DNA from: Euglena gracilis
Lineage: Eukaryota > Euglenida > Euglenophyceae > Euglenales
Direction of reading: 5' to 3'
Length of the DNA: 64,000 bases
Assembly (NCBI GenBank): GCA_039621445.1
Contig: CP154955.1
Span: forward strand, 62,165,668-62,229,667
The first letter of the stretch is position 1, and every line of letters starts with the position of its first letter. The translations under genes were made by a program, and so were the position numbers. Shown here in pieces: positions 21,972 through 33,000 of this stretch. The notes beneath the pieces were generated by a model. That model was not told the origin of the DNA, did not search any database, and worked only from the letters and a program-made list of their open reading frames with translations.

Positions 21972-24900
21972 ATGTCCTTGAGCACTAGGCTCGGCAGGAT
22001 GGAGGTATACAGGGAGCCCATCGTGTACAGCACGCCGTGGCAGCCCTCCAGGTGAGCCAGCACCATCGGGTTAACTGGCGGCCGCACCTCGCTTCCGTAC
22101 TCGCTTACGTAGAATACCCACCTCCACGGTGGGCTGCTTGCTTTCCCGCCAGGACGCCTCAAACTGTCAAACCCCGCTTCAAAAAAAAATACCAAAGCGC
22201 AAAATTGAAAGATGTGATTGCATTTTGATTTGCATTTTACATGCGTTAGCCACCCGATGCCCAACAAACGCCCTGGCCAAAATTTTTTCGGAGCTTTGAA
22301 GACCCCCAGCATCCTCCTGGGCCAACCCCAAACCCCTCCAACCCGTTCCGACCCTCAAGTTGTGGTGCGGGCGGCCCTCGGACACCCTCTTCGCACCGAA
22401 CCCCGCCCGGCAGTCCTCCCTCCGCCCCCGACCCGTCTGCCCCGCGGCCCGCCCTGGCCGCTCGATGGCGTCCGGCAGGGGCACGTGGGCCCCGTCCTTC
22501 GTCTCCCCGCCGCCGAGGCCGACCGGGTGCGAGATGTTGTCGGGCCCGCCAGCCCAGTGCCCGTCCCGCCCGGGAAGGAGGGGCCCCCGGCTCGTGAAAG
22601 GGCCAAGGAAGGGCGCTCACCCGGCAGAGGCTTCCCTTCCCTGACCTTCCCTCACCACACCGGAGGCCTGGTAATAATCCAAGAATGGAGGGGCCATTCT
22701 TGACGGAAGAAATATTATTAAACCCCTAAAACTATTAAAATCAAAAATGGACGGTCGGGAAGTGCCCACCCGACCTCCGCTGGCCATTCTTGGAACGAAT
22801 TCCGTTAGAAAGAATACCAAGAAAAATATTTTTGAAAAAATGTTGCAGACACATCAAAATGGGATTGAGCAATACCCCTTGCCCAATGATATCCTGGGGC
22901 TTCGCTCCTGATGACAGATGTGCACTGGCCTGGACCTGGCCAATGAGCTCCTGACCGCAGCGAAGCCGTACACCCAGGGTCACCTGTGAGGAGCAATGTG
23001 GCAGGTGTGAGGCGGGAAAAAGATGAGAATCCGCTTTAGCAGAATTTCCGTAGCAATTAGCCTCCCAAATGAGGATCCAGGGAGCTCATTAGAAAAAAAA
23101 AAAAAAACACCCAAAGCGGGATTTCTCATGTGGGCACAGATGGGACCCCCCCCCCAGAAAAAACCAAAACCACCCGTTCATGGCCTCCCACACCTGGAAA
23201 CACTGTTTTTGAGGCGAAAATGAGGGTTTTTTTTACCCCTCGGCCCCCCGCTTTTGGCCTGAAACTCTTGCGCTTTGGCCATGGGAAAGAATCCTGGCTG
23301 CACCTTGGAGTTGACGTTGATGACGGGCACCACGCAGCTGGCCCGGGGGATGCCCGCTGGGGCCTGGGGGCCTCTGCCCCACCCCCAAAGTGAGTTAATC
23401 CATCAACGCCGGCCATAGGGGGCCGTTTTGGTGATCTCATCTGGCGAACCGAATTGTCCCGAAACAGGTCTCAAATGTCAAAAAAACATCATTTTGGATG
23501 GATGATGGAGAATACTTCTTTCTCCGAACCCCCAATATTTTAGGTAAAGGCCGGCCTCAGACGGACCACACCCTGGGACCAAAGCTGGGCGGGCCATTCA
23601 TTTGATCCAGCTTGGAGCTCGTATGGCTCGCAGCCTGGTCCCCCACCAACCCAGCCCCCAAATGCAGGCGTGGCAGTGCCGGCGGTGCACCAAAGCAAGA
23701 GTCCGTAGCGCGCGCGGCCCTGAGGGGTGGCCCCCGGGGCAGGTTGGAGAACCAGAAGATGGCAGCCTCCAGGCTGCCGAAGAAGATGCGGGCGCCGGTG
23801 ATCATGTAGTTGCCGATGCTGCCCCGCCGGAAGTCGGCCACCGCCGCCACCACACCGCTGGGGGGCGAGAGCCACACCACTGTCTCGCGACACAATTTTC
23901 TGACCTGGGCCCCCAAATACCCCCTCCAAATAATTACCCCCCCCCCCTGTGGTCTGACTTCCCTGACCAAATTAGTACCCTCCCCCAAATTTTTGGGCCG
24001 ACGAGCCAAATGTTGCCCTGAAAACGTGGGTGATAATCACAATTTCTGACGATATGTTACAAAAAAAATCGATTTTTTTTTCTGGATCATCTGGCCTCCA
24101 AAAATGGTAAATTTCATGAGAAAGTACAATTAATGATCCCAAAAGGTTTAGGTGCTATTTAGGAGCTATTTTTTTTTGGCTCCTGTGGGACTTCAAAAAA
24201 TATCAAAAATTTTGGGGTACTATTACCACCACCCCAAATAATACCCCCCTTGGGCCGGGGCTTCGGGCGAAAAAAAAAATAAACACCCCGAGGGAATTAT
24301 TTGGGAGGGGGGTAAGCTTTGAAGGTGGGTTTGGGGGCCAGGGGGGCTATGTCCAGGGGTGTTGTTGCCACCGTCTCCTGTGGCTTCCAAGGATACCCCC
24401 CTGGGCAGACATTTTGTCACCATTTTATGCAAAATGTCGGGGGGGGGGGGGGGTGGCAAACCGTAGCAAACCGCCACGGTTCGTGGACCTCCCGTGCTGC
24501 AGTTCGCTGCATTTTCTGGCAATCACGGGTGGCCCTAAGCCTACTCCCAGCTTTCCATTTTTTTAAAAAAAAACGGGGCGGGGATCGTGCAGTGGCGGCG
24601 GGGTGAAATGCGCCAGCTCGTCGGCCAGGTTGACCACGTCCACCGACAGCTCCTGCACGCTCTCCCGCCGCAGCGTGTGCAGCGGGGGCGGGGCCCCTCC
24701 CAACTTGGGCCGGTCGCCAACTTCTCGATAAGCATTCAACAGCAAAGCAAGAAGTGAACTAACAACTACATAACTAACACAATTACCACAACTAGCACAA
24801 CAATTAACAACAATTACACCACTAACAGCCTGCTTACCACACCATTTCACTGCCAGAAAAAATCTTTTGGCTTGTTACGCTTAAATTTACCACACACATG

Positions 24901-25483
24901 GCAAATGTATGAAACACAGCTCTCTCAAGCAAAGATTGCCCCACCCCATTTTTTGGTCCTGTGGCTGGTTGGGTTCAGCGCGACCCCATCCAAAATCACA
25001 ATTCCTGTCAATCTTGGACTTTGGAGGAAATTGGCAACATTTCTCTCCTCCACATGCCCAGTCGTCGCCCCCCCCCAAAAAAACACCACCCATTTCACGA
25101 CGCGGTGGCAAACCAGGCATGCTGAGGGGAGCCAACTTTGGACCCACCATCCTCCTGGGTAGCACGCATTGTTTTTCCGCAAAAAAGTCAAATGTGCCGA
25201 TGGACGGGAGCGCCTCTGCAAGGTCAGGTGTGGGCATGGAAGGTCTGAAGAAATTGTGGGAGGAGTCCGGTCAGGAAGTGCAGGAGGAATGCCCGCACCG
25301 TCTGCTTGTACGCCTCCGCGATCCCGGACCACATCGGATGTCGGCAGGCCGGGGCATATTGGAGGAGGGACCCAACACACAGTGCTCCGGAATGAGTCTG
25401 GTCTGCAGATTTGGTGTGCTTGCTCGCTCACCCCCCAACGACTCACATGTGCATCTGAATGGGTGGGGTGTGTTGTGTGTGTG

Positions 25484-25515
<32 letters not shown>

Positions 25516-28500
25516 TGCGTGCGTGAGTGTGGTGTGTGTGTGTGTGTGGGTGTGTGTGGGTGTGTGGGTGGGTGGGTGTGTGTGTGTGTATTTGTGTGTG
25601 CAACAAATACATGATGACACGCAAACCAATAATGGTGGTGGTGGCGGCGGCGGTGGTGGCGATGTGTGGTTGCGCATACGCTACGGGTGTCTCTCGGGGG
25701 ATCCAAGACAACCAAGACAGCAGCCCCTGCCTGGTCGCGTACCATCCACAATGCGGAGGCACTCCGTCTTGGCCGCGTCCCGGGACTCACCCGTGAGCCG
25801 GTGGCTGAGCAGTGCAATGACGGACTCGTCCTCGCTGGGGCCAGGGGGGCCCTTCCAACACAGAGCGAACATCATGGCAGGCTTAATGTGGGGAGCTTGC
25901 CCCCTATGCATCCATCCATCCATCCATCCATCCATCCATCCATCCATCCATCCATCCATCCATCCATCCATCCATACCCACGCATGGCAGCCATATTCCA
26001 CTTGCAACCTTCCCGGAACCAAATAGAGTGTCTGAAAGGGGGTAGTATGGGGTTACCCGGGTCCGACCTTTTGGATTTTTTGGTCCGTTTCGCCTGGGAA
26101 ATGTACCGTTGTCGGGCAACGTTTGGAGGAGTTGGGTATTATGTGATATTATTTGTGAGAATAAGGTCAGGGTTGGGATTGGGGCACCTTCCACAGCAGG
26201 CGTTGACAGGGGCTGGAAGCATGTGTTGTCCAAAGCTGGGACCAAAAGCCACCCACCCCGGTATTGACCACCTCGCCCCCTTGCCTGTGCTGGGGTTTGA
26301 GTGGCAAACCAAAAAGGTGACAAAATTGAATAGTTTTGCTCTCGCACAACTGGCCTCAGATTTGCACAAAGCGGTGAGGAAGAGCTGGCTTGAGGTGCTG
26401 CTGTGTGGGGCAAGGCTGTGCTTGTGTGCTGCTCAAGCTTTTGCACTCAACCCAACCCAACCCAAAATCAAGGTTTCCCCCTTTGATTTTGAAAAATTAT
26501 GTCAAATCCCATCTCCGTTTTTTGAAATGTGCAAATCCATGCAAAACCCCAGTAAATCAAAGCGCACACACCTGTCATCTTGGCCATTTTCATCCAAAAT
26601 TTCTGATGCTTCATGGAAATTTCCGGATGCACCAATGCCCAGACCCAGACCTCTTGGTGTGTGCCTTCCCCCCACAGGGGGTTTGGGGCTCCACCAGCCC
26701 TCCCCCCGAGGATCTAAAATAAAAAAAAAAGCAGAACAAAAATAAACCCTAATAAATATGCAGATGCAACAATAAATATGCAGATGCAATAATAAACCCG
26801 CCCGACCACCAAACTTCCACTGTTAGAGAGAAAATGATGAAGACACATGGGACAAAATATGCAATAAAAGACAGGTGTACACCAAATGCCACCCAAATGT
26901 TGTTGATAAAAAAACACGTTGAATCACCAAAATGATGTTTAATGACTTCATCTGACTTCTTCATCTTTTTTTTCACATAATTCATGCTGCATTTAAGGCT
27001 ATAGTGTGCCTTCGGAGTAAAATAACTGAGCTTCTGCTGGCTTGATTCAGTCCGGCAGGGGGATAAAGCCAAGGCCAGGGTCAAAACAGGGAAAATTTCA
27101 TTTGGGGTTTGCTTTATTGCCCAGGGGTTGAAAATGCCCCCCTCCCTGCCTGCCCCCCCCCCTGGGGCGACCTTCCTTGATTCCTTGAGAACAAGCCTGG
27201 TGCAGAAACCAAAGCAACGTGTCCTTCCGGTCCATGGCCGCACGCAGTCCGACTGGGCTTTTGGGCCCGCCTGTCCGGAGCGAGGGTGCGACAGCCGGAT
27301 GAGGCGCGAGCGGATGTCACCGATGGATGGGCCGCCTGTGGAATGCGGGCGGTGGGGGGGGGGGGCTCCGCTCCAGTGACAATGTCAGTGGAACTCCAGG
27401 AATGGCATTGCGGCCACGTCAACGGCGACAACAATTTTGTTATGTGTGTGATTGTGAATGTCATTGGAATGGCTTGCTGTCTGGTTTCCTTTGATATTGG
27501 CTTTTTTGTCTGAACAAAAGGGTCGCTCATTGGGTAACCCCCCCCCCAAAATAAGACCCCAAAAACAAGAACCCCTTGACGGCGCGCAAAGCAGCGGGGA
27601 CAGTGAAAATTTTCCCTGAAAAAATTACCAAAAAATTTAACAACAGAAATGCTAAGTTTTCACAAAAAAATTTTGGGCCCGGGTCAGTCAAGAATAAATC
27701 CAAAAATTTGTTCAGAAAAAATGACCCCCCCCCCTGGGGATTTCCAGCAAAGGACCCGAAATACGACCCAGGTTTTTTGGCGGGGGTTGGACGGACACAG
27801 GGGGGCCTAATTCAGGGTTATAAGGAAAGGAGTGGTGTGGGGGGTTCTACCTCCCCCCACCCATCATGGCACTGTGCAAAGAAAATTTTGACCTTAAAAT
27901 CGGAGCCCCTGGAAATGCGACAAGGCCTGGGGGGGGGTCAGACCCTCCACCCACCACCCACAGCGTTTTGGGGATTCCCGTACAGACCGGGGTAATTACA
28001 ACGGTGCGATGATGATATTGGACAAAGGTTGCCATCTTGATTTGGAGGGCCACACGATCCAAAGAAAGAAAAAAATCAGCCAAATCACACCCAGCACACG
28101 GATGATCTCCTTGCTTGAGCCTCCGTTATCGGAGATGGGCACCACATAAGACGTGCGGGCTGCCAGCTGCGCCTCCATCGCCGCCACGAAAAAGGGGGGA
28201 CGGAGCCACACGGCCAGGGGTTGCCAACACTGGGAACAACCAAATGGGCGACAATGAATACTAAAGAATAATATGAAGCAAATAATGATACACATGTTTG
28301 ACCCCACACCTGTAGTCCTCCCAGATCCCACACCCAGTCATGCCCAATTGGAAAACCCCATCCACGGGGTCCTCAAAGCAGCCATGCCCAGTGACACCCA
28401 GTCATTTATTTTGTAAGTGCTAAACATTAAAACGAAACTTCAGTGTCCCAGGATTCTTTGGTGGCAGCAGAAAAAGAACCAGGAGGCAACACAAGGTTGC

Positions 28501-28690
28501 CTGTGTATTGGGTGTGGTGAGTGCAGGCGCGTGGCGGCGGCGGCCACCTCAGTGACGGTGGCGTCGAACGCGGACCCGCCGCTGAACAGCACGAGGGCGG
28601 GGCCGTAGGCGGTGGGGTCCGGGGACACAGTGGGGGGCCAGAGGTCCCCGGGCGGAGGGCGGGGCACAGGAGGGCATGGGCGGCGGGAGC
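15597..28690 (-). CDS. CofD/YvcK-like (UPF0052) family protein, multi-exon gene
   Basis: Fourteen coding islands on the minus strand carry, in the right order, the family's motif series: [146 protein letters not shown]. The fold is Rossmann-like; archaeal CofD transfers phospholactate to Fo, and bacterial YvcK/GlmR binds UDP-sugars and regulates carbon metabolism. Eukaryotic members are uncharacterised, so substrate and pathway are not assigned. Several junctions fit GT-AG with phase kept, and at least three fit GC-AG. The terminal exon has an in-frame TGA at 15597. The 5' end is not fixed. Introns of 0.3-2.4 kb are full of small transposons and microsatellites. Family confidence is high; complete structure moderate. 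Confidence 0.88.
15792..17895. other. Last intron of the CofD-like gene, repeat-filled
   Basis: Holds a segment with the CCGGCGCTGCACGCCGAGG hairpin (16225-16245), C/G runs, a partial repeat A end at 16735-16800, and an A/T- and GGAAAA-rich repeat at about 16886-17490. Confidence 0.5.
16886..17490. mobile_element. Degenerate copy of the 59.4-kb type G-tract element
   Basis: Starts C-G(n)-AGGAAATTGATATC-x-GAGGCCT and continues with repeated AAAATTGCGG words, as in the element at 59400-59913 (G-tract, ATAATTGATATCGAGGCCTA, AAAATTGCGG). A plausible right end lies near GCGGATTTC-AATTTCCCACCCC at 17461-17485. The target duplication is not clear. Confidence 0.5.
17896..17988 (-). CDS. CofD-like exon with EYITHVLYL motif
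   Basis: Exactly 31 codons between CTCAACCAG and the donor GAGCAG-GTGTCC, both phase 0. Encodes [20 protein letters not shown], matching the C-terminal YITH strand of the family. Confidence 0.85.
18088..18362. mobile_element. Short TIR element in CofD-like intron
   Basis: Left end CAGGGCTGTACGGGAA and right end TTCCTGCACAGCCTG are imperfect inverted repeats around a C/G-run-rich core. Similar ends occur at 39278-39808 and near 27970, so this is a family. No convincing target duplication was seen. Confidence 0.5.
18963..19105. repeat. (TA)n/(CA)n microsatellite
   Basis: About 110 bp of TA dinucleotides followed by about 30 bp of CA, then TATA-rich words up to the left end of the hairpin element at 19137. 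Non-coding. Confidence 0.95.
19137..19372. mobile_element. Hairpin MITE inserted in TA-repeat
   Basis: The two halves are nearly perfect inverted repeats of about 110 bp, with ends ATGGCAGGTGTAAATTTTAGG and its complement and inner arms carrying GGAGTAGGGTTAGGTGCGC. The centre is only about 15 bp. Flanks on both sides are TATATA, consistent with insertion at TA. No coding capacity. Confidence 0.85.
19403..19752. mobile_element. TIR element with TATGTCCAACGACC ends
   Basis: The left end CCCCCTATGTCCAACGACC is mirrored by GGTCGTTGGACATAGGGGG at the right, and each end is followed inwards by a second inverted motif (GTGTCCTC-x-GACCGGGG). The core contains two GGCGC...GCGCC hairpins and GGCCAAATTTTTGGCC palindromes. 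A non-autonomous DNA element is inferred. Confidence 0.65.
20246..20281 (-). CDS. Probable CofD-like micro-exon
   Basis: Twelve codons ([12 protein letters not shown]) between GGGGAG and GCG-GTCTGC, phase 0 on both sides. It fits the short helix that precedes the EYITHVLYL strand in the family. A longer version running to the GGGGGTGAC donor is possible but breaks phase. Confidence 0.55.
20585..20665 (-). CDS. CofD-like exon with LNG-x-x-DRET motif
   Basis: Exactly 27 codons between TCAATTCCAG and the donor ACG-GTCAGG, both phase 0. Encodes [17 protein letters not shown] then [10 protein letters not shown]. Confidence 0.88.
20803..21115. repeat. Imperfect tandem repeat CCCTGACAG-x-TTTCC
   Basis: The words CCCTGACAGTTTCC, CTCTGACAGTTTCC and CCCTGACAGGTTGGCCG recur at 20-70 bp spacing from 20803 to about 21110, within a CofD-like intron. 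No gene. Confidence 0.7.
21225..21701. mobile_element. TIR element with AAAATGCGC core and 7-bp duplication
   Basis: Ends are CAG-G9-AAATGCG at left and CGCATTT-C10-TG at right, inverted repeats of about 18 bp. They are flanked by identical CAATCAA at 21218-21224 and 21702-21708. The interior is built of AAAAATGCGCAAAA words and encodes nothing plausible. Non-autonomous DNA transposon inferred. Confidence 0.82.
21886..21970. repeat. (CA)n microsatellite at a 5' splice site
   Basis: CA dinucleotides run from about 21903 to 21970. On the minus strand the tract is (GT)n and its first GT is the donor of the CofD-like GSLYTS exon. Confidence 0.95.
21971..22121 (-). CDS. CofD-like exon with GSLYTS motif
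   Basis: Starts after GTGGAG and encodes [20 protein letters not shown] then the [20 protein letters not shown] segment, ending LKDM. These are the family's second nucleotide-site segments. The donor GT at 21970-21969 is the first GT of a (GT)n tract; the next exon follows in phase 0. Confidence 0.9.
22459..22565 (-). CDS. CofD-like exon with ISHP motif
   Basis: Encodes [14 protein letters not shown]... VPLPDAIER, matching the family's DG-x-I-x-GQN-x-ISHP and PL-x-x-I-x-R segments; the usual GQN is GPDN here. The 3' end fits a GC donor (GAGCG then GCCAGG), joining in phase to the YVSEYG exon. The 5' limit is approximate; no phase-compatible AG was found close upstream. Confidence 0.78.
23304..23356 (-). 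CDS. CofD-like exon with PVINVN motif
   Basis: Starts after GGCCCCAG and ends at AACTCCAAG before GTGCAG, a canonical donor. Encodes [17 protein letters not shown]. Confidence 0.82.
23739..23857 (-). CDS. CofD-like exon with RRGSIGN and GARIFF motifs
   Basis: Starts after CTCGCCCCCCAG and encodes [20 protein letters not shown] then [13 protein letters not shown]. The usual family sequence has FRNGSIGN; here Asn is Arg. The 3' junction could not be resolved: no GT or GC donor gives a clean in-phase join to the next exon. Confidence 0.82.
24597..24680 (-). CDS. Probable CofD-like exon core
   Basis: GC-rich frame encoding [18 protein letters not shown], lying in the correct order between the [12 protein letters not shown] and RRGSIGN exons. 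The sequence is less conserved in the family and the splice sites are not clear, so membership rests on order and composition. Confidence 0.5.
25275..25345 (-). CDS. CofD-like exon core, [12 protein letters not shown] helix
   Basis: Encodes [19 protein letters not shown] then LLHF. Upstream on the minus strand there is no AG at the position where the reading frame would join the previous exon most naturally (VDG-RHPMW), so this acceptor is non-canonical or lies further upstream. Boundaries are approximate. Confidence 0.7.
25470..25600. repeat. (GT)n/(GTGC)n microsatellite
   Basis: GT, GTGC and GTGGGT simple repeats in an intron of the CofD-like gene. Open frames across it are repeat artefacts. 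Confidence 0.9.
25743..25834 (-). CDS. CofD-like exon, ALLSHRL segment
   Basis: Starts after CTGGCCCCAG and encodes [19 protein letters not shown] and on to CLRIVD. It ends GATG before GTACG, a canonical donor. It matches the helical segment between GDIRSRL and the YK-x-T-x-RAFL helix. Confidence 0.8.
25909..25974. repeat. (CATC)n microsatellite
   Basis: About 16 uninterrupted CATC units. Frames through it give artefactual His/Pro/Ser/Ile repeats. Confidence 0.97.
25975..27289. other. CofD-like intron, no internal gene seen
   Basis: Non-coding stretch between the ALLSHRL and GDIRSRL exons. Overlapping frames on both strands lack domains. Short AATAAATATGCAGATGCAA direct repeats occur near 26750-26790. 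Confidence 0.45.
27290..27335 (-). CDS. CofD-like exon with GDIRSRL motif
   Basis: Starts after CATTCCACAG and encodes [15 protein letters not shown]. Ending at CTGTC with a GC donor, it keeps phase with the next exon and gives [16 protein letters not shown], as expected for the family. Confidence 0.85.
28091..28159 (-). CDS. CofD-like exon with PISDNGGSS motif
   Basis: Encodes [22 protein letters not shown]. It starts after CTGGCAG and ends with a canonical donor (CTGG then GTGTGA). The split glycine codon continues exactly in the next exon. Confidence 0.85.
28529..28690 (-). CDS. CofD-like exon with N-terminal SGG motif
   Basis: Encodes ...[21 protein letters not shown]..., the nucleotide-binding first strand and loop of the family. 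The 3' end at 28529 fits a GC donor (ACGC then GCCTGC). Joined to the next exon in phase it gives [22 protein letters not shown], as in homologues. The 5' limit is uncertain. Confidence 0.75.
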
Positions 28691-28989
28691 ATCTTCTTTG
28701 AAGACCGGGGGGGGGGGGGTTGCTGGGCCAGGTCTGGAAATTTGGCTGGCTGGCGGGGAGGGGGGGGGGGGGCTGGACTGCGGTTGTGCCTGAGCTGGGC
28801 CAAGGACGGCAACGTCGAATATTTGCCAAAAAAACCCAACCAACACGGATATCAAAAAATGAGCATGCGGCAAAGCTGTAACCCCCCCCCCAAACCAGAA
28901 ACAGCGTGTTTTGGCCATTTCTGACTGCGCTTAAAAATTTCTCCGCATTGCGCCGATATCTTTTAAATCAATGAAAAAAGCCAGGTGGC

Positions 28990-29180
28990 CCATGCCCTGC
29001 CCGCTGAGTCCGGGCGCGGGCCGGATCCGGGCGGTCCTTCAGGCGGGGCGGTGGCGACCCCTCCCGGCGCAGCACAGCCCTGCGCGCCAGCACCGCCGTG
29101 CCCGCTGCCGCGGTACACACCACGAACCCGAGGGCGACCCCTGGCAGGAGGGGGTGGAAGACAGGCAGCGGTCCCGCGAA
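28990..29180 (-). CDS. Possible exon with one hydrophobic segment
   Basis: A GC3-rich minus frame after CTCCTGCCAG encodes VALGFVVCTAAAGTAVLARR followed by a basic Pro-rich tail, which looks like a transmembrane segment or N-terminal anchor. Composition matches the CofD-like exons just downstream. It could be their 5' exon or belong to another gene; no join can be proven. Confidence 0.3.
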
Positions 29181-29956
29181 ACACATGCGCACACACAAGA
29201 CAACATACACAACTCATCTACACACCAACACACACACACACACACACACAGGCGCACATATCACACAGGTTTTGCATGCATCACTCCCCTCTGTGTCCTA
29301 CATACACTGAAAATGACAAAACATACGTCAGAACAGGGGGATGGTCGTTTGAGACAGGTGTTTGGTGAAACCAAATATTCCACTCGAGACAGAAGTTACA
29401 ACCCGAACAAGAGGTGTTTGTTCTGCAAGCAGGCCTGTTGGACATGTAGTGCCCAGGTGTGTCTCACATTGCGCTCTTCAAATTCGCGTCACGTCACATC
29501 ATGTTGTGGAGCATTGTATTGTTCTGTTTGGGGTTGCATTCATGTGAGCGACTGCAGGTTACAGACTTAGACAAAAGACACCCAACTGCATGTTTTGAAA
29601 GCTTCATCAGTGCAGATCAGGAGCTGAAATGGATCCCTCCACACAACTCCTATAACAACCTTCTCCTGAATTAGAACCACATTTTCAGCAAGCCCACCTA
29701 TGCTGACTCCCCATTTATCTGCCCCCCACAGAGTTTCCACGATCGCAAGGTTTTTACACCAAAATTCTGTTTTAATGGAGGGGGGTTTGCAATTGTTTTG
29801 CTGGCAAAACTGAATCTCCCAGGGCAAACAGACACAAATAAATGTTCGCAAAACATGCACCTAGTCATTTAATGTGGCAAGCACACATGTGTACACAGAC
29901 AGACAGGCAAAAAAGATACAGACAAACAGACAGCTGCGCACAGAACACAACACACA

Positions 29957-29987
<31 letters not shown>

Positions 29988-29992
29988 GCGCG

Positions 29993-30023
<31 letters not shown>

Positions 30024-33000
30024 CTGAAGGGAAATTCATTGTGGCTCTGCAGAGCAGCTGAGCCGCCACCACAACAGGAACATCCAACAGAGGCCGGTAA
30101 GATGCGTACACGCGGCCGTATATAAACCCACCCTGTGGAGCCACAGAGGAAGGGTCCCAGAAAAAGCTGAAGCAAGATTTCACCAATCATGCCAACCTGT
30201 ACATAAACGACGGTATGAAAATAAGAGGCAAGAAATGATGCGAAAAAAATGTGGAAAACATTGATTCCGACAAAGAAATCTCAAATCTCCCACTGCGAGA
30301 TTCAACCAGGCATCATAAATGGGTTTATGGCGGGTGTGTGCTCCAATTACAGCCACATGGCGGTCAATAAACTTCACTTATTTTTGGACTAACACTTTAA
30401 TTCTCAATCTTTTCTGAGACATTGCTTGACCCCACCCAAAAATTCCCAACAACAAACACCCCCTGAGCCACCAAGCAGAAACCCAAAAATAAGCCCCCTC
30501 CCCCAAATGTATGGCCCCCTTTGATGCGAAGCTTTGGGGACGGTGAAAAACTTCCCTGAAAAAATACTAAAGACCCCATTTTATGCACAAGAATGATGAA
30601 TTCCTTCTATTTTGGCTCGAAAGGCATGTGCCCCCTTTCATTGAACCTTTTTGGCTTTCTAGAGCAGTTCACGCCCTCGGAGAGCAACTCCTCCCTGTTA
30701 CCTCCCTCCCCTCTGTCTCAATTGTGAGTTCCTTGGTGGTACCAGCACAGCAACCGGCGGACGATCGGCTTCGGTGGACTGCCCACGGGTCTTCAACTGC
30801 CACAGAGAGGGCTGATTGCCCCCCCCCCCCAGCATGTGAGCAGGGCGATCCTTTAGCAAAATCCCGTCCCAGCACATTTCAATGAAAATGAAAATGCCAC
30901 ACTTTGGCAAAAATGGGTCGCCTTCAGAAAAAAAAAAGTGGTTGGTTTCCAGCACCCTTGGACCACAATCCATCAGCCCAACACTGTCAAATAACGAATT
31001 TGTTTTTGACTTTCAATTTTTGAACCCAATCAAGCCCCAGTCCAGCCCTTTGCCCATCCGTCTCTGAGGCCCAAGGGCGGTCCTTAAGGGGAACAAGCTT
31101 CCCATCCGTCATGGACCACCCTATTTGGACCAAGTTACACATGGCATGAAGCGCCGAAGGAAAATTTTTGCGAGGAAACCCTAAAAATGGTGACTTTCTT
31201 TGGTCAAGGGAAAAAATCCAAAAACAAGACCCACCCGTGGAGGATTCCAACCACAGACCCAAAAATAAGTCACGAAACTTATTTGTGGTTTTTGTTGATT
31301 CTCTGGGTTAAAAAAAAAATGGTTCAGGAGCGTTATGTTTGGGCTCTTGTGTCCATCACAAAGGACGACGATGGAAGAAGAGTGCCGAGAAAGCCGCATC
31401 GGGTTCCCCTGCTGACCGGCGGAGGGCGTGGGTTGGTGTGCCGTGAATGTGGTGCGAGCCACAGGGCCACAGGGCCCCTCCCCCGCACTTGAGCGTGGGG
31501 AGGGCCCAGGCCAGGCACGCCGCAGCTGGGCAAACCGCAGAGGCTCGGCAGTGAGGCCTGGGGGGAGGGGGCTGGGTTGATGGGCGTTGTATTGTTTGGC
31601 ATCCGTCTTCTCGTTTGATGCAAAATGGAACAAAGAGGGAGTTCGAGTAATATATTTGAACAGATATGGCTCCGGTACTGCATGCAGAACTCACCGTGCG
31701 CGCACGCATATGGTGTTTGTGCTGCCTGCCCGCATACACTGTGAATATATACGCGCATCTATAAAATGAATCCCTGCCAACCCATCTGCAAAAAAATTAA
31801 AGGGAAATTCCATTTGATCAATGTGCTCCATCAAAATCCTCTATCTTTCATCAATGCGCAGAACAGAATACACCCGTGAACCTTCCTTGACCTGTAAGGG
31901 CAAGCCTCCCGGAAGGCCGAAAGGGTGGGCAAGGCAAGCAGAGGGGGAGTGGGGGGTGGTGGTGGTGGTCAGCAACAGATGGCCGTGGCGGGCAAGGCCG
32001 AAGGGCCCCTGGATGGACGGCAAACACTTCCTCGTCCCCAGCCATGCCCTTTGGCAGTGGGGACAAACGCGAGATATTCTCTGCTGTATCCTGCCAGCAT
32101 TAGAATGGTTGAGGAGGGTAGGGAACCCGAGTTCAACAAAGGCGGGGGGGGTCGACCCGCCTCCAGTCAAGGAGGGGGGGTACCACCTGAACAATGTTGC
32201 GGCCAAAAACCAACCTTTGGCTCAGGGCAAAGAGCTGGGGTGAAAAGTTCCCCCCCCCCAAATTGACCCAAAATGCCTTGGCACTTTTGGGCAAACATTT
32301 GTTAAAACTGCCAAAAATTATCTGTTCAAAGCACTGGAAGGAAAATATTGACCTTTGGGTTTTCCGGATTCCCCCCGGTCGGTCCAGACCCCAATTGGCA
32401 GGTGGGGGGGGGGGATGAACCCCCCTGCGGTCAAGGGAAGGGGGGTCCCCCGCAGTGTGTGGGGGCCGTGACACCCTCCTCATGTCGAACCCTGTTCCTC
32501 AATCTTTAACACTTATGCCCCCCCCCCCGGCCAAACCACCATATAGCCCCTATGAGGGAAATTGTATGTCATTTCGGAATGCGCATGGTAGTGCAGATAT
32601 TATATCTAACCTTCGATGCGACAAATTTCTTTTTGGAGAAAATGGTAAAACGGCCCTGCCAATTTCTGCCGATTTCTGCCATCCTGCTTCCATTGCCTGC
32701 ATTGCTATGGCCTACCTACCAGTGGTTTCGTGCAGGTTTTCATGAAAACTCCTCTGGATATGACTATTGCCTTTTTGCTGGCAAAAACAAATTCATTTCC
32801 CTGAAATACATCACGTTGGGGACTACATTAAACTGTTGGATCCACAGACGACTGGTCAGTCGACCCAACAGTTAGTCAGCCAACTTGTCATTTGGCAAAA
32901 AAAGGGGATTTGGGGAAAGCATTCCGCCCCCCAAAAGCATTATAAAAAACATATATTTTTGTGTCAGTGGTGGATGTTCCATATTCCTTTATAAAAAAAA

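Noticed and set aside
21886-21981. Thr/His-repeat ORFs across CA microsatellite
   Set aside because: Pure dinucleotide repeat translation; same for the ORFs at 25.5, 29.2, 30.0 and 62.3 kb and for the (CATC)n ORF.
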